A stretch of DNA of 64,000 nucleotides from Sphagnum magellanicum (Eukaryota; Streptophyta; Sphagnopsida; Sphagnales; Sphagnaceae). The notes under the pieces are model-generated. The model was not told the DNA's origin. It made no database searches and saw only the letters and a list, made by a program, of their open reading frames with translations. The first letter of the stretch is position 1. The number at the start of each line of letters is the position of its first letter. The DNA lies in NCBI GenBank assembly GCA_021904315.1, contig CM038917.1, positions 9,532,041 to 9,596,040 on the forward strand, read 5' to 3'. The translations under genes were made by a program, and so were the position numbers. Of this stretch, positions 35,501-48,409 are shown piece after piece.

Positions 35501-36979
35501 AGCACATCTTGATTATTAAATTTTGACATATTTGAAAATTTATTGTTTTTTTTCCTATGAATTTATTGTTCCCTTCTTTCATTCTTCTTTTGAGGGAACC
35601 TCAATTTACCCTATGGGTTCTACAACTTCTCAAGAAACAACCACCACTCATCTTATGCACATTTGATAAACCATTATAACATGTCCAAATCCGAAGAGAG
35701 TTTACTATTGATCAAGTGCAACCATGTGAAGAAACTAACATGTATGTTCTATGTTTAAAAGAAAAGAAAGCTTGTAAATCATATCATTTAAAGATATTAT
35801 TATTCCATGGTTGCTTCCATTCCTTGTGTCTTATAAAATCCCATTTGGAAAATAGTGGGATCTTGCATGCTCTAAAGCCAAAACAATCATTAAAACTTGA
35901 AGCATGATGTTCTCATAGTGATGGAAATAAATTTTGAACCCCATCCTTCACTCTTTGCTAAAATGGGCCCATGCTTAGGCCAATTTTAATATGATGCCTT
36001 CACAACACACAACCAATCAGATTAACTTTTTGGGTGTTGAATATATATTATGTTATTCAATTACATCCTATTTTTTTTGTGTCATAAGGATATTTTAAAG
36101 ATAGATTGTTTCACATTGAAATTTGAAGGTGGGGAATCTTCACGTTTCAATCACACATTTAATTCTCTAACACAAAGGTTGAATAGATCTTTTGGGAATA
36201 ATTTGCATACTTTCTTGGACAATACTAGCTTTAAAAGGAATCCTCCTAAAGTCCACAATAGGAGAAGTGGAAAAAAAAATTTGCATGTTGGGGGACTTTT
36301 CAATCTAATACCTTCAATCAAATGGTATAAGTCACACATTTGGACATAGAGAAAACACATTCTCACATGGATTGAATCTTTGCATAACAAATGTTGTTGC
36401 AAGTACATTACCAACATCCTATCCATTAGGCTACGATCAGTTGGACACCTTAATACCTACACTAATTCTTTTAGCATAATTAAAAGGCATGTTACCCAAC
36501 ATATTTTTTCCTTCTATTGTTTAGGGGTATTTAAAATAAGCTTGAATGCTTGTGCCACTCAAATGGGGTTCCATTTTTCGGAGTTAATGCAAGCATTCTG
36601 TTTATAAAAACATTCCATTTAAAAAAGAAGAAGTAGTGTGATACTTTCCAGGTTTCATGCAAAAAATAAAAATAAAAATCAGATCAAGTTTTTGAGTTTG
36701 GTTGTTGGTTTTACTTTACACTTAAACCTTAAACCAAGGCAACAAGAAGAATTAACAATTTGTCTACCTATAAATAGACCTAGTAGGTGTAAGATGTTTT
36801 GTATAGGCATAAGGTGTTTCTTGTTTTTGAAGAGGCTTAATTATTTGTGTATGTAAGGCACCCTCCAAATACACTAAAAATTTCCTTCCTTTATTTACAA
36901 AGTTTAAATTAAAAGGACTTTCGATGTTCCTTCTTATTCTTGTTGTATCTACTAAAGTAATTCATAAAGTCAGGTGATT

Positions 36980-37180
36980 AGGGGCAAGGATGGCCAATTT
37001 TGACATAATACGTCATCAAATGCATAATTGGGAATGAAATTTTACAAAAAAAAAAACTATAATGTTTCCACCAATTTTGAATTTCATCCCCTCTTCTTTT
37101 TATCCTAAGCATTTCCATTGCTACACATATTTTCATTGTTCCTACTTGTACAACTATTACAATTACAAGTTTTCAAACCT
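36980..37180. repeat. Dispersed repeat B, copy 1 (AT-drifted)
   Basis: It matches 47285-47525 over about 200 bp in the same order: GGGGCAAGGATGGCCAATTT, CATCAAATGCATAATTGGGA, TTTCATCCCCTCTTC, CATTGCTACACATATTTTCA and ACAACTATTACAATTA. Most differences from the other copy are C-to-T or G-to-A in this copy. Confidence 0.6.
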
Positions 37181-38339
37181 TATGCATTATATGTTAAATT
37201 TCAACATTTCATATCAATATTTATTATTTCTTTATTTTGTAGACACCATTGAGAGAGGGGATAAGGGGAAAAATTATAGGCAATTTTTTTTCATTCATTT
37301 TGTTCATTGATGAAAAAGAAAATTCAGGAAAAGGTTTGAGCCTTGGACCTTTGGGTTGCAAAGGGGATTCTAACTATTAAATTAGTTTTTTTCCTTTGAA
37401 AATAATGGAAGGAAAAAAACTTCAAACATCAATCATTGTGCACGTATAATAAAAAAAATATGTTTTTTTTTCTTGTAGGGTAATATACTATGTTATATTA
37501 TAATTGCATCGAACTCAGTGCCACATTTAGCTCATTGCTACTATTTTGTGTTTCGCCACCTAGCATTAAATCATTGTTAAATTAATGTTACAAACTAGGT
37601 GGAAATGACACCATTCATGTATAAAAAATTTACTAATAAAAAATACGAGGCAACATCTTCGTTGGCACCCAATGTTAGCATAAAGTTAAATGTAATGTTT
37701 GTTATCAACACATTTTCAAAAATTGTAAATTTAAAGCCCCCAAAAATAGTTACAAAATAGGTCCAAAATGGCCTTGTAAATCAATGTTCCAAGGCTTCAA
37801 CTTCCATCGCTTCTCTATTTTATTGTCATCACCCACCTTCCACTTTTATTTTATTGTTATCGCTTATCTATTTTATTGCCATCATTCACCTTCACCTTCC
37901 TTGTTCTACTATCACCTATTTTCCCCCTCCGATCAAGATTATGAAAATGCATAAATGTGTGGTCTATAATCTCAAAGTTTTAAAATGTTATGAAATTTAA
38001 ATACAGTTATTGAAAATGAATATCCTCAACACAATGATTTCCAATTTTGATGATTACAATGATCCACCACAAGAAGGTATACATCATATTTTTATGTTCT
38101 CATTTTTGTTGTCCTTTATTTTCACATTCTTGTTTTTGATTTTGATCAAAATGTTTTTTCATTTTCAAAATACACAATAAACAACATCAATTGCTAGTAG
38201 TTGGTCCATTACAAATGTAATAATGAACATTGAAATTTTATCAAAGGAAAAATACAAAGAGAAGAAGAACCAAAGTTTAACTTCAACAAGTTTGGAACTG
38301 CACTAAACAAAACTTTGACAACTAAACTAGGAACATGGT

Positions 38340-39420
38340 GAGATAATGGCCTTCATCAAGGCCATGAAGGACAAACATTTTGTTACACTCAACAAAATTA
38401 GTCCATATGACTAATTTGAAACTATAATCATGAAATGGAAAAATAGTTCGATTATCGTCATGGTTCCAGGTTTTTCTCAACACATGAAAAATGGACTTGC
38501 ATGTAAGGATAAATGGGGATTCGACTTTAAGGAATTCAAGAAAATATTTGACTACATGTTTAGAACATGGCATAATGAGGACTATTGGTAAATGAGTCCA
38601 AAGATAAGGCCACATTGCATCTACCATGTGATTTTTCTGTCAAGAATATATATATGAAACATTTTTTGAATTCCAAGGAAATTAGCCAATCTTCAATCCC
38701 CTTCATGTTCATGACTTGATGAATGATGCAAACATGCATTATTTACGAGTAAACAAGATTCAATTTAAAGGAAACAAAAGATCTTTCAAATGGGTTCATG
38801 AATGAGGATGTTGATGGTAAGTTATTTGAGACACAAACTTTGAATGATGGTGAGAACCAAACATTTAGAAATAATGCACAAGGTGGTTAGATTCTAGTCA
38901 CACTACGTTTTCAACATTCTTAATCCTTTGGTGAGGTTGTAAATGAAGTTACAAATGACAATCCAATTCATATTTCAATGAATACTCCATTGCAAATTTT
39001 ACATAACCACCCAAACATCAATCAAACATTAAAGTTGATTAAAAAAAAAACTCAAAATGTAGGAATTGAAGGATTTTGCATTGTTGGTAGCAATAACACA
39101 TAGTGCAACTAATCATCACCACACAAGAGCATGGTTGAGGCAACACAAAAAATAGCTAGATGATGGTAATACATTCCATTAATTGAATCCATGACACTAG
39201 CTTGGTTCTAGAGTACGTAGAAACATTTGAAGATTCAATAATCTTTCATGAAAAAACAATTAAATTACTTCTAAATCAAACACTTAATCATCAATGACAC
39301 AGTTAAATATGGTCAAAATGTTTATGGGATTAACATAGGTCATGAGTAAAGTATTGAAAAATGACAATGCTAATACAAATGGCAACCATAATAATGTTCC
39401 ATTATAAATACCTCAAAAGA
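38340..39420 (+). pseudogene. Harbinger-associated trihelix/Myb-like protein relic
   Basis: The plus strand reads IMAFIKAMKDKHFVTLNKIS, a stop, FETIIMKWKNSS, SQHMKNGLACKDKWGFDFKE, KKIFDYMFRTWHNEDYW, then a stop. This is the pattern of a trihelix DNA-binding domain, with CKDKW and DYW cores. A looser tail follows with INTPLQILHNHPNINQTLK-type and ATQKIA-type segments, reaching about 39400. Such proteins recognise the element ends for the transposase. Stops at many positions make it non-functional. Confidence 0.6.
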
Positions 39421-39689
39421 AAAGTTTTCATTTGTCTTATTGTTCCACCAAGGAACTTGAGGATTCAAAATGATAATTGGCAACCCAATAAAACAACTAT
39501 TAAATTGTGTTAAAACAAAATTTGATTCAAAATGAAGGTGTAGAAATAGAACTCCTATATGTTGATTATGAAGTAAATTTTTGTTGCCCAAGATAGTTGT
39601 TTAACTCTCCTAGACCACACCTACCTTTCAATTGAATGAAATGTTTATTCCAACATCATAGTCACCAAGTTTAATTTATGTGGATCAAA

Positions 39690-40700
39690 TTACATTTCTA
39701 CTTCAATGATGTACATCAATCTTTGTATGTTAGATTTATTTTCAATCTAAGCATTTTATGTAGGACACATCAACAAGTTGAAGAATCAAGAAAAAATGAC
39801 ACATGCAAGTTAAATTTGGTTAGTAATTCACAAAAGGTTTTTTTCAATATTTGGAATGCATTTTTAGTAAAAAACCACCCCTTTATGCTTCCTATTAAAC
39901 AACAAATCAAGGAATGTATGTTGGCCTTCTTTTTTTAATGGAATCATAATCCAAGAGATTAGAGGATACCCCTTGTCACCAAGGAAGTAAGGTGAAAGCC
40001 CATCTTGTGAACCTTTACCAATATCAAACAATCCATTATATTGTGCCTTTTACAAGGAAAGTTTGTGAAGAATTTGTGAATCATTCACACTTCCAAGAAA
40101 ATCAAACATAACAACATCAAGGAATTTTTTGTCACAATCAACAATTGCTTGAACAACTATACTATACCCACATGTTTTATGGTAATATTTGTCTTCTTCA
40201 TATGAACCTTGAGGTTTAACAATAAGTACATGTATATCATCAATTGTACCATGCATGCTTGGAAAGCCACACCATGTTTGAAACTCGTCCATAACAATTG
40301 TCATTTCTCGTCTTTCACGCCGTTCCTTATGAACAACATTAACAACATAGACAAACTCATGTAGAGCAAGTGAAATAGTCAACTTTTTGATTGCAAAGAA
40401 TTCATTACAAATGACAAAATTTAACACTATGAACAAGCTTAGAAATCATGCAACACACATTGATTTTTATATGAACATCTTTCCTATTTTGGTTTCTGAC
40501 TTTAATATGATAGGTCCTAAATCATTTGCAATATTGAACAACACACACAAGTTGTCATGCAAATGTTCTCCACCCATCTTGCATCATCTCTCTATCAAAA
40601 GAAACCTAGAGAACCAAATAGTACTCCTAGGCTTGACGCAATGGCCTAAATTAGGTGACAACATGCTTAAAACATTCAAAGAATGAACCTCATGTAATGC
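39690..40700 (-). pseudogene. PIF/Harbinger transposase relic
   Basis: Most of the protein is readable in one minus-strand frame with a few stops. The N-terminal part has WFSRFLLIER and LGPIILKSETK (about 40520-40640), then NEFFAIKKLTISLALHEFV and EMTIVMDEFQTWCGFP. The catalytic region follows: MHGTIDDIHVLIV (first Asp), HKTCGYSIVVQAIVDCDKKF, LDVVMFDFLGSVNDSQIL, and LGDKGYPLISW (second Asp) near 39960-40000. A frameshift near 39870 precedes the expected Glu region (NRKHK...). The longest uninterrupted part is 40050-40436. Confidence 0.8.
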
Positions 40701-43700
40701 AACATATGCGAACATTAACTTGGAGTTTATAACAAGGTTTGGTTTATTGCAATGTCATTGTTGAAAAATTTGGAAGCAACTAGACTTGCTCCTTGCAAAA
40801 TGTCTTGCAACATTTGAATTAACAACATAATGTAACATTTAGTCAAAAGCCCTTCAACTTGAAGTCCCATGAAGAGAATTCAAAGACAATTTGATTTCAT
40901 AATTTCAAGCAAGTAGAAACAACAAATTAAACATGAGAAAATAAAATGAAAAAAAGGAGAAGATCATTGACATGAGGAATTAAATTGCAGGAATGCTAGA
41001 AAATTGTCACAAATGATCAACTTCAAGAAAGAAAAAGAAAAAGAGCTTCACAATGCATGTTTTTAAAAAGCACAAATGAAAAGAAAGGAGATTTGTCCCC
41101 AAGAAGAGCAAAGTTGCAAGAGTGCACAAAATACATAGAAGTTACAATAGTGTGTTAAAAAAATCAAATTGCAAATAATAAACTTTAGAACACAAAGTTT
41201 GTAAGAAAGAGAAAAAATTCAAGGGGCGCAAATGAAAAGGAAAGGGTTGTCACCTACATGAGAAAAGATTTCCAAGAGTGCAAAAATAATGTTAGTAGAA
41301 GCTATAATATCATAAGAAAATCACATGACAAAAAACCAACTTTAAATGAAAACAATTTGCAATAAAAAGAAAAAAAAATCGTTATTAAAATGCAAATGGA
41401 AGGAGAGGAGCCTGAAGTTGCAAAAAAAAAACTTGGTGTTACATATCCCTAAAGACTTTAGAGAATAACATTAGGAAGTGAGAACTTTAAAAAACAAAAA
41501 CTTCAATGAGTAGCATCAAAGAACAAAACTTTAATTAAGAATGAGAATAAAATGAAGGGACTATTGTTAGACCCCTTAGCATATCAAGACTAAGTCCCCC
41601 CCTAAAGGACATTAACACTACTAGTTGGTGTGAATAAAAAATAATGGTGCACATCATAATATGGTAAGTTATTCTTTTTACCTTCACATTTGAAGGGATA
41701 GCCGATGTCACATTTTACATATTTAATGGTATGTCAACAATCATTATTAGTTATGTTCATCATTGTTGCCCTAAAATCATTCCCATTAAATGTGATGTGA
41801 GTTATTTATAATTTAAAATTAAATTACGTGAAAAAATTGCAATTTTATGTGTGGATGAAAAGTGATATATATTCAATTATTCTTTACAATGCATCTCCAT
41901 GTCTAGCAAGTTATGGATGTAAAATACAATGGTAATTGATGGAAATTAGTTGGTTCTAGGAACTTTCCATGATATTAGCAATAAATTTTAGACCATGGAG
42001 AAATTAAACAACATGATACAAACAATGGCATCCCAACTATGGTAATTGGCGAGAGCCATTTTTCAAAGGAGGCTAGAGTTGCGAAGGCATGGCCTAGGAC
42101 ATGCCTTTAGATTTCAAAACCCAAAAAACCCTAATAACATTGGGTGGACATTCATAGAATGGCAACATTTGAGTAGAGGCAATATGCTTGCTTGCTCACA
42201 ATACAATTTGGCATCATATAGTTAAATGCTTCACATAAAATGTGTTTTCTTATAAATATTTTTCATTTTTTTGGTTTAGGCATACAACTTTTTCCCCTTG
42301 ATAATTTTTGGTGCTTTTGGCTAAATATCACCTAAATTCAAGGGGCTAACACCTATTCATTCCACAACATTAAAATTGCACTATGAAAATGGAAAATTAT
42401 TATGTATATACATTTGATGGGTTAGGTGAGATCAAAATAGAAATGGCATTTGTATTGGCAAGCAATGTCAAGTTACTACCATTGTTGGGTGGGTAATTGG
42501 TTTGGCACATAAAAAATATTAGCTCTTGTTTAAGTTAGTAAAAATTGAACCAAAATTGGGTCTAATTTTTGGAATTAAAACTTGATTTTTTTGAGGTGTA
42601 GATATTTGAAACCAAAACTGAAACTTGAACTAATATTTGTTTTTTTGAAGCAACAAATTCCTAGTTTCATTTAGTACAAAATTGTAACTAAAATAGTTCA
42701 AATTTAATTTTTATAACCAAACCCATAGATTCTCCACAAAAGTAAAAAATTTCCCACCTATGTTGGGTAGACATTACGTTTTGAATTTTAAAAACCTTTA
42801 AGTGTTTTAAAATTTCAAAGAAATTATTTGTCAAATTTTTTCTTCTAATGTCATAATAGTATGATATTTGAAACTAGTTCTTTGATCATGGTTATAATTT
42901 TAAATTAATGAGATTTTAAAGTTACGTGAAATGAAAATAATAATTATTAATTGCATACAAAACTTAACTTTCAATTCTATACCTACTCAAGACCTTAACA
43001 CGAAAACCATTGGTTTTAAAGCCAAGCAAAATACCTAAGGCTAATGGTTCTTTCCAAAAATTATTCCAATAGTTCCTCTAGTTAGTGGAGATAAAAGAAT
43101 GTTAAACACCCCCCATTGAACTTTGTGGGGGTGATAGAAAAGGACTACAAAGCTCTACATAGTTCTACATAGTGAAATAAATAGAGAATGGGATACATTT
43201 TTTCAAGCATTAAGAACTAGGCTAATGGTAATATCTAGATCCTCATTCCTTGCAATGTCAAGGGTTCAAATCCCATGAGGAATTACAAAACATACGATTT
43301 TTTTTTGTTTTGCACAAAACATCATAACATCAACTACATGATTATAAACAAAACCATGCAAAGCACAAAACAACAAACACCATGAAGTTCAATGGACTAT
43401 AAATGTCTTGTAGATGGATATCTACATGGTCATCTCCTACATATACATGTAAAAGAACCACCAAGATATCTAGTTGGGGTGTGGTGAAAAAAATTGATAT
43501 TTTCCCAACACTTTTAATTACTTATTACAATTTACAAGGTGATGGGATGCATTTCACATCTCACAAGTTCAACACAACCAAAATATTAATTGACAATCCA
43601 AAATATGTATAGGGTAACACCTAAGGACCTTGGGGACTTATTTGGGGTTCAAATGCCCACTCTTGCAACATTTTTCTTTTTCAAAATCAACCTTTTGTGA

Positions 43701-43829
43701 CAAAAAATTTCACATTGTAACGTTAACTCCAAATATGCACACTAACTTTTTTTCTCAAAGGTCTTTACAATCACATAAATTCATGCTAAAGATATTTTAA
43801 TTATTAAAATTATTGAATGTTTCATGCCA
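40701..43829. other. AT-rich intergenic stretch
   Basis: No gene was recognised. Sequences are purine-rich on the plus strand around 40900-41540, with repeated words such as GCACAAATGAAAAGAAAGG (about 41070) and GCAAATGAAAAGGAAAGG (about 41230), a weak local repetition. A possible tRNA-derived head lies near 43212-43290. Confidence 0.4.
43212..43290 (+). repeat. Possible tRNA-derived SINE head
   Basis: TAGGCTAATGGTAATA resembles a Pol III A box (TRGCNNARYGG), and GGGTTCAAATCCC at 43259-43271 is an excellent B box about 40 bp later. A cloverleaf cannot be folded well, so a SINE head or tRNA relic is more likely than a tRNA gene. Confidence 0.4.
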
Positions 43830-44240
43830 TCAAATGTTGTCAAAGAATGGGATTGCATCTAAGGACAAATGGAGAGTTTTGGAGATGGATTTCAAGCACA
43901 TATTTGATTATAACATTGCATAACATGGAACTTTGAGATTTAGTACCTCAAGAAAAAGTGACATTGAATCTTCAGCACATTCATGAAATGATCAAGTCCT
44001 TCACATGGGGAATATCAAGTCATTCATGCTTTGACCCTTATACATGTCCATCATTTTATGGAACTAGGGGACAATGTGTGCATCCCAAAAACCTTTGCTT
44101 CCATGACATCAAAAGAAAAGTTTGAAATCATTTTCAAGTTGATCATGTGACTAGTTTTTTTTGCCCTAAGGAGTTTGTAGTTCAACATGCTCCAACATTA
44201 TGTCTCACATTGTCATTCATTCCCCCCAACTCAAGGTGAG
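43830..44240 (+). pseudogene. Second trihelix-like relic
   Basis: The plus strand contains NGIASKDKWRVLEMDFKHIFDYN followed by HGT, which matches the CKDKW...FDY core of the Harbinger-associated protein at 38.5 kb. Later segments around 44100-44230 (HQKKSLKSFS; CSSTCSNIMSHIVI) look like a decayed tail. It may be part of another Harbinger element or of a host trihelix gene; no transposase was seen next to it. Confidence 0.35.
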
Positions 44241-45384
44241 CTAAGTTGATTACACCACCTTTGAAAGTTCCAAGCTAGACACTAGTAGGAGAAAGTTTTT
44301 TAGTTGGGACCCTAAAAGAAGCTATTTTAATATGCATATTTCAAGATTTGTCAATTACAAACTTGACAAAAGAGTTCTATCATTTTTTAATTCATTTGTG
44401 AGAATCATCAAACCACTACCCATTGATAGGATTGTAGCTTTTGTAAACATGAGTTAAAAAGGAAATATTTTGAAGGCAAGGATAATGAAATTGACTCATG
44501 AGGGAAAAACACATTGGTGACCATAGCTGATAAAATCTTTTTATTGCAAATTTGAGATAAAGAATGGTACAAATTGAAAAAAAAAAGTTTTTCCATATTT
44601 TGTTTGTTAGCCAATAGCCAATTGTGAAAAGCTTCCATGGCTTCTTATGCATGATTCATATTTATATTTGTTCACCCTAGAAGCCTCTATTTCATGATAA
44701 CCTTTCAAATTAACCAAATACTCATGTTGTTGCCCCTTACGATTGTCATTTTCAAATCATTTGAAGTCTTTTAAAAAGTCCTTGAAATCACTATCGTTGG
44801 ATCACTTCTTGAAATCATCATTGATGGATGTTATGAGTTTGTTGAATCAAGGAATGTATATTTTAAACTTGAATTCTCTTCCTTCCATTCTCAAATTAAA
44901 TTTGAGCATGATAAGTAAACATAACATACATTTATATCTAAGATCACGAGCTATAAAGAAATTAAAATGTTCAACATACACAATGAAATGGTGAAACTTT
45001 AGTGACAATCAAAGAAATGACCAACGAGGAAGTTTGCGCATGTTACAAAAGTGATGGCTATTCAAAGGTGTAGATGGTAACATGTTGTAAATGCTAGGGT
45101 GGTGATAACCAATGTTGGCCAATTTTTGATTTTTTTTTTTAGAGGAACCGTCAACAGATTTAGGTTTAATGTTTTTTTCTAAAGTGGATGATTTGTTTTG
45201 GGCATATTTTTGAAAGCCAAAGCTCATTGGTTTCAAGGTCGTGTGAACTTTTCTTGATTGTGTGTTCTAGATCTAACAATTACAATCTTAATATAGGACA
45301 CATCAATTTCAGGTTCAATGTGGGGCTAATTCCAAATAAGATGTTGGCTAAAAATCTGGATTCCTTTAAGGTCACATGCATCTT

Positions 45385-45490
45385 GGGGGTGGGGGGTGGG
45401 AGGGGAATTGTGGGGGATATGGGACAATCCTTTTTTTTTCTTTAGGGTAGGGGGGGAAAGAATTGTTGGGATGTGGGATAGTCCTTTTTC
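45385..45490 (+). repeat. G-rich local duplication
   Basis: Two related blocks of about 60 bp each read GGGAGGGGAATTGTGGGGGA...ATGGGACAATCC and GTAGGGGGGGAAAGAATTG...ATGTGGGATAGTCC, separated by a T run. The first, with four or more G-tracts, could form a G-quadruplex. Confidence 0.6.
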
Positions 45491-45714
45491 ATGGGACAAA
45501 GGATGTGACATTATCGTAATGTTTCAATTTCATCACACTTTTTATCCCATATATTTTGTCCAATCCCATAAACTATACATAAGTATGTGAAAGGAAAGAA
45601 TACACATGGTCTTCATTAGAAGTGTTCAAAATGTAATTTTATTTTTTTGTGATGAACCAATCAAAGATTTGCCACCGACAAAATAAAATTGGAACTTTCT
45701 AATTAATGGGTCTT

Positions 45715-45785
45715 AAGACTCAGACTCATCTTATGGTCCTGGACATGGGGGCTATACCATTGAGCCATCACCCTTGGGGTCCGAT
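45715..45785 (-). repeat. Possible tRNA-derived SINE head
   Basis: On the minus strand GATGGCTCAATGGTATAGC (A box TGGCTCAATGG at 45767-45757) is followed about 40 bp later by GAGTCTGAGTC, a weak B box. It resembles plant SINE heads. No target duplication or tail was found. Confidence 0.35.
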
Positions 45786-47284
45786 CAATTCCTTTTGATG
45801 GGGCTTGTGTGGGTCAAACATCATCCACATATTTGCTAACAAAAAAAAGGGGGTTTCATGCACTCCATCAAGGTGTTTAAAAATTCCAACTTCAATGAAG
45901 CTTGGTGTTTGCAAATGACTCTTGATAACATTTTGTTTCACAAAATTGAAACAATTCTAAAATCATTTCTCCCTCACCTCATTTGAGCCTTTGGGTAAAT
46001 CACACCTACTACAATGATATATATCACAATTCAAAACTAAAAACCCTTATTTTCTTGTGTTGCATTTAAACATTATATATCTTCAAGACTAAATCAGCAT
46101 GTCCAAGTCCAAATTTCACAATTTCCCAAGTGAATACAGGCCTCTAAGAGGCCTCACACAAAAAAGATGAAGGGAAGGTGCCAAGTACCAACTTAGGTGG
46201 TGGTGCAACTTGGCCCCTCATTTCATGACATGGGTACTTTTTTCTTTTTAATTACATTTTTAAAAATAAAAATGACAGAAAAGTTTTTTCTTTGCATTTC
46301 CATGTGATAGAAAAAAAAAATTGCAATTATTTTGACAGAAAAATAAATAAAAAGTAAAAAAATGGCATTCTTTTGCCTTTTCAATTGCTTGAGAGGGGTG
46401 CAAGAAGAAACCTGGGGGCCTCTGCACATTGGCAGGCAGCAAGAGCTAGCTAGATCCCTGGGTAGGGTTAAAGCCCCACTATAGGGGCATTTCTAAAATA
46501 TGGTGCCTAGGATGAGGCAATAGCCAAGTTTGGTGCTTTGGGAATTTTACTCACCCATGGGCTTTATACCTTTCAAAAAGTACGAGACCGCCATTATTGT
46601 GCACCTAACTATACATAGATCACAAGGCATAGGAGGGGAAGGGATCTTATGTCAAGTAGGTGTAAGACCCCTAGGAGAGATATTCATCCACATAAGGTGG
46701 CCTCCAAATAGACTATGAAAATTCTCCACACACTTTACATTGTTTTAGGACAAGGGCTGAATACCAACCTTACTAAAGCAACTTCAAAATTTTAGTTTTC
46801 CTATAGTAACGTAGAATTTTAAACTTGCAAAAATCCCCACTATAACATTTCAATTATTAATTTACTCAACTTTGTTGCCTTTTCTTAATAAGATGAGACC
46901 CTATTTTTTTCTCCCTTCCTACACTCAAGCCTCAAGCCTTCCTTGCTACAAAAGTGGGCCCATTTGCAACAATTAGACTGAGGCATTGAAATGCCCTTCC
47001 CTATAAATATCAACATGGGCTAGAGGTTGGCTTGGACACAAGGAGGCAGTGTTGAACCAAATGCCCAATTGAATAATGTTCAATGTTGATTGTTGGAAAT
47101 GCCAATGAAAATAAGAAGTTAAAAAAAAAGTGATGTTCTAAAGTGAGACTTTCCCAACATAAGGAAGGGGTCATAGGAGCATAGTTCAACCTTGGCCACC
47201 CACTACATTACAAGGTCCCACATCCCAATTCCCACAAGTCATGGCATTGAGGAAAAGGTCGAACCAATAGAATTTTCCCTAAAG

Positions 47285-47525
47285 TCTTGCCACTAGGGGT
47301 CGAAAACGGCCAGTTTCAGCATAATAGGGCATCAAACCTGTAACTGGGAATGGAAATTTTGCAAAGCGAAATAACTGGGACCCAAACTAGTTTTTCCACC
47401 CATTTTGGTGGTAAACTCTGAGTTTCATCCTGTCTTTCGTTTTTCCTGAGCGCCTCCTCTGCTGCTACATATATTTTCACTGCCTACCTATACACCTACT
47501 ATAATTAGTCTCGAAACCCATTTGC
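47285..47525. repeat. Dispersed repeat B, copy 2
   Basis: This is the less decayed partner of 36980-37180, with GGGGTCGAAAACGGCCAGTT, CATCAAACCTGTAACTGGGA, TTTCATCCTGTCTTTC and ACACCTACTATAATTA. Its nature is unknown; no coding sense was seen. Confidence 0.6.
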
Positions 47526-48409
47526 AATTTTCTCAGGCCAACAACGGGTTCTAATGCAAGCTTTCCTCTGAGTGGTTGCAACTTCAGCTTTCCAAGTTTG
47601 ATTTACCATTTTTGACTTTAGATGTTGCAAATTTGCAATTGACACTTGTAAGACCTGCATTATGGAACCCTAGCCTAGCCGCACCTTCAGCTTAGGGTAA
47701 GGAACCCTAGTGGCGCTTTCAATTGCACCTTCATCTTGAGAATTTCATGCTAATGAAACACAACTTGAACTTTCAAAAATTGTAGGTGCAACTATTCAAT
47801 GGAATGTTGCCCTAAGAATACGTATGCCTTATGACTTGTCGCACACTTTAATACCTATGCCTTACAACTTGCCGCACACTTTAACACCTATTGCGCCTTA
47901 CGATTTGCCGGACACTTTAGGCATGTTTTTATTGTTATCACATATGTAGCTTGTTTTACAAGTCTTTGTACACTTTATGGTAGTATAGTTGTAGGGACCC
48001 CAAAGTTTTCTCTTTTTTTTTTTTTTTGGGGGGTGATGGGCATTTTTTATTGGGCCATTACAAACCAAAAATAAAATAAATCAAGCTTTGGATAGTCCTA
48101 AAATATTTTATGTTGTAACCTCCTCTTTTGGGTTGCTTATATAGATTGATTACAAGAGTAAAATCTAGGGCAAAGGATAGGGGAGAGCAGTTATTGGGAA
48201 CGTGTTCAGGAACACATTGTAAACTTGGGTAACATAGTGAGAACTCTATGGGAACAACAAAAATTCAACACCCACCCGTTATCCCCAAAAAGAAAAAAAA
48301 AACCCTGTGGCCCCCTGAGAGCATGCTATAACTCACCTCATTGGCTGCAAGCAATTTTTTCACCGACCTTATATTCTTTGCCATTTTTGGCCAAGGCTAA
48401 TGGCAAGGG

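Larger units (their letters stand above)
30381..38330. other. Long AT-rich intergenic stretch
   Basis: No gene is supported. It contains a GTAG-rich degenerate repeat (32085-32335) and members of dispersed repeat families, listed separately. A 99-codon plus frame at 36050-36349 and shorter frames show no domain. Poly-A/T runs and TTTAAACATTTTGATG-like words are frequent around 32900-33110. Confidence 0.4.
38330..40700. mobile_element. PIF/Harbinger DNA transposon, decayed, two ORFs
   Basis: A trihelix/Myb-like ORF on the plus strand (38340-39420) faces a Harbinger transposase on the minus strand (39690-40700). Two-gene elements with a Myb/SANT-like protein and a DDE transposase define the PIF/Harbinger superfamily, and both proteins are needed for movement. 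Terminal inverted repeats and the 3-bp target duplication were not found, so the edges are set by the coding remnants. Confidence 0.75.
44241..46119. other. Intergenic; unrecognised open segments and a G-rich repeat
   Basis: The minus strand from 45240 to 44400 stays fairly open (for example KWSNDSDFKDFLKDFKWFEN, then KGYHEIEASRVNKY), which hints at a decayed unknown protein, but I cannot name it. A G-rich duplicated block lies at 45385-45490 and a possible SINE head at 45715-45770. Confidence 0.35.

Noticed and set aside
43212..43290. A functional tRNA gene
   Set aside because: A and B boxes are present, but acceptor and anticodon stems do not form; a SINE head is more likely.
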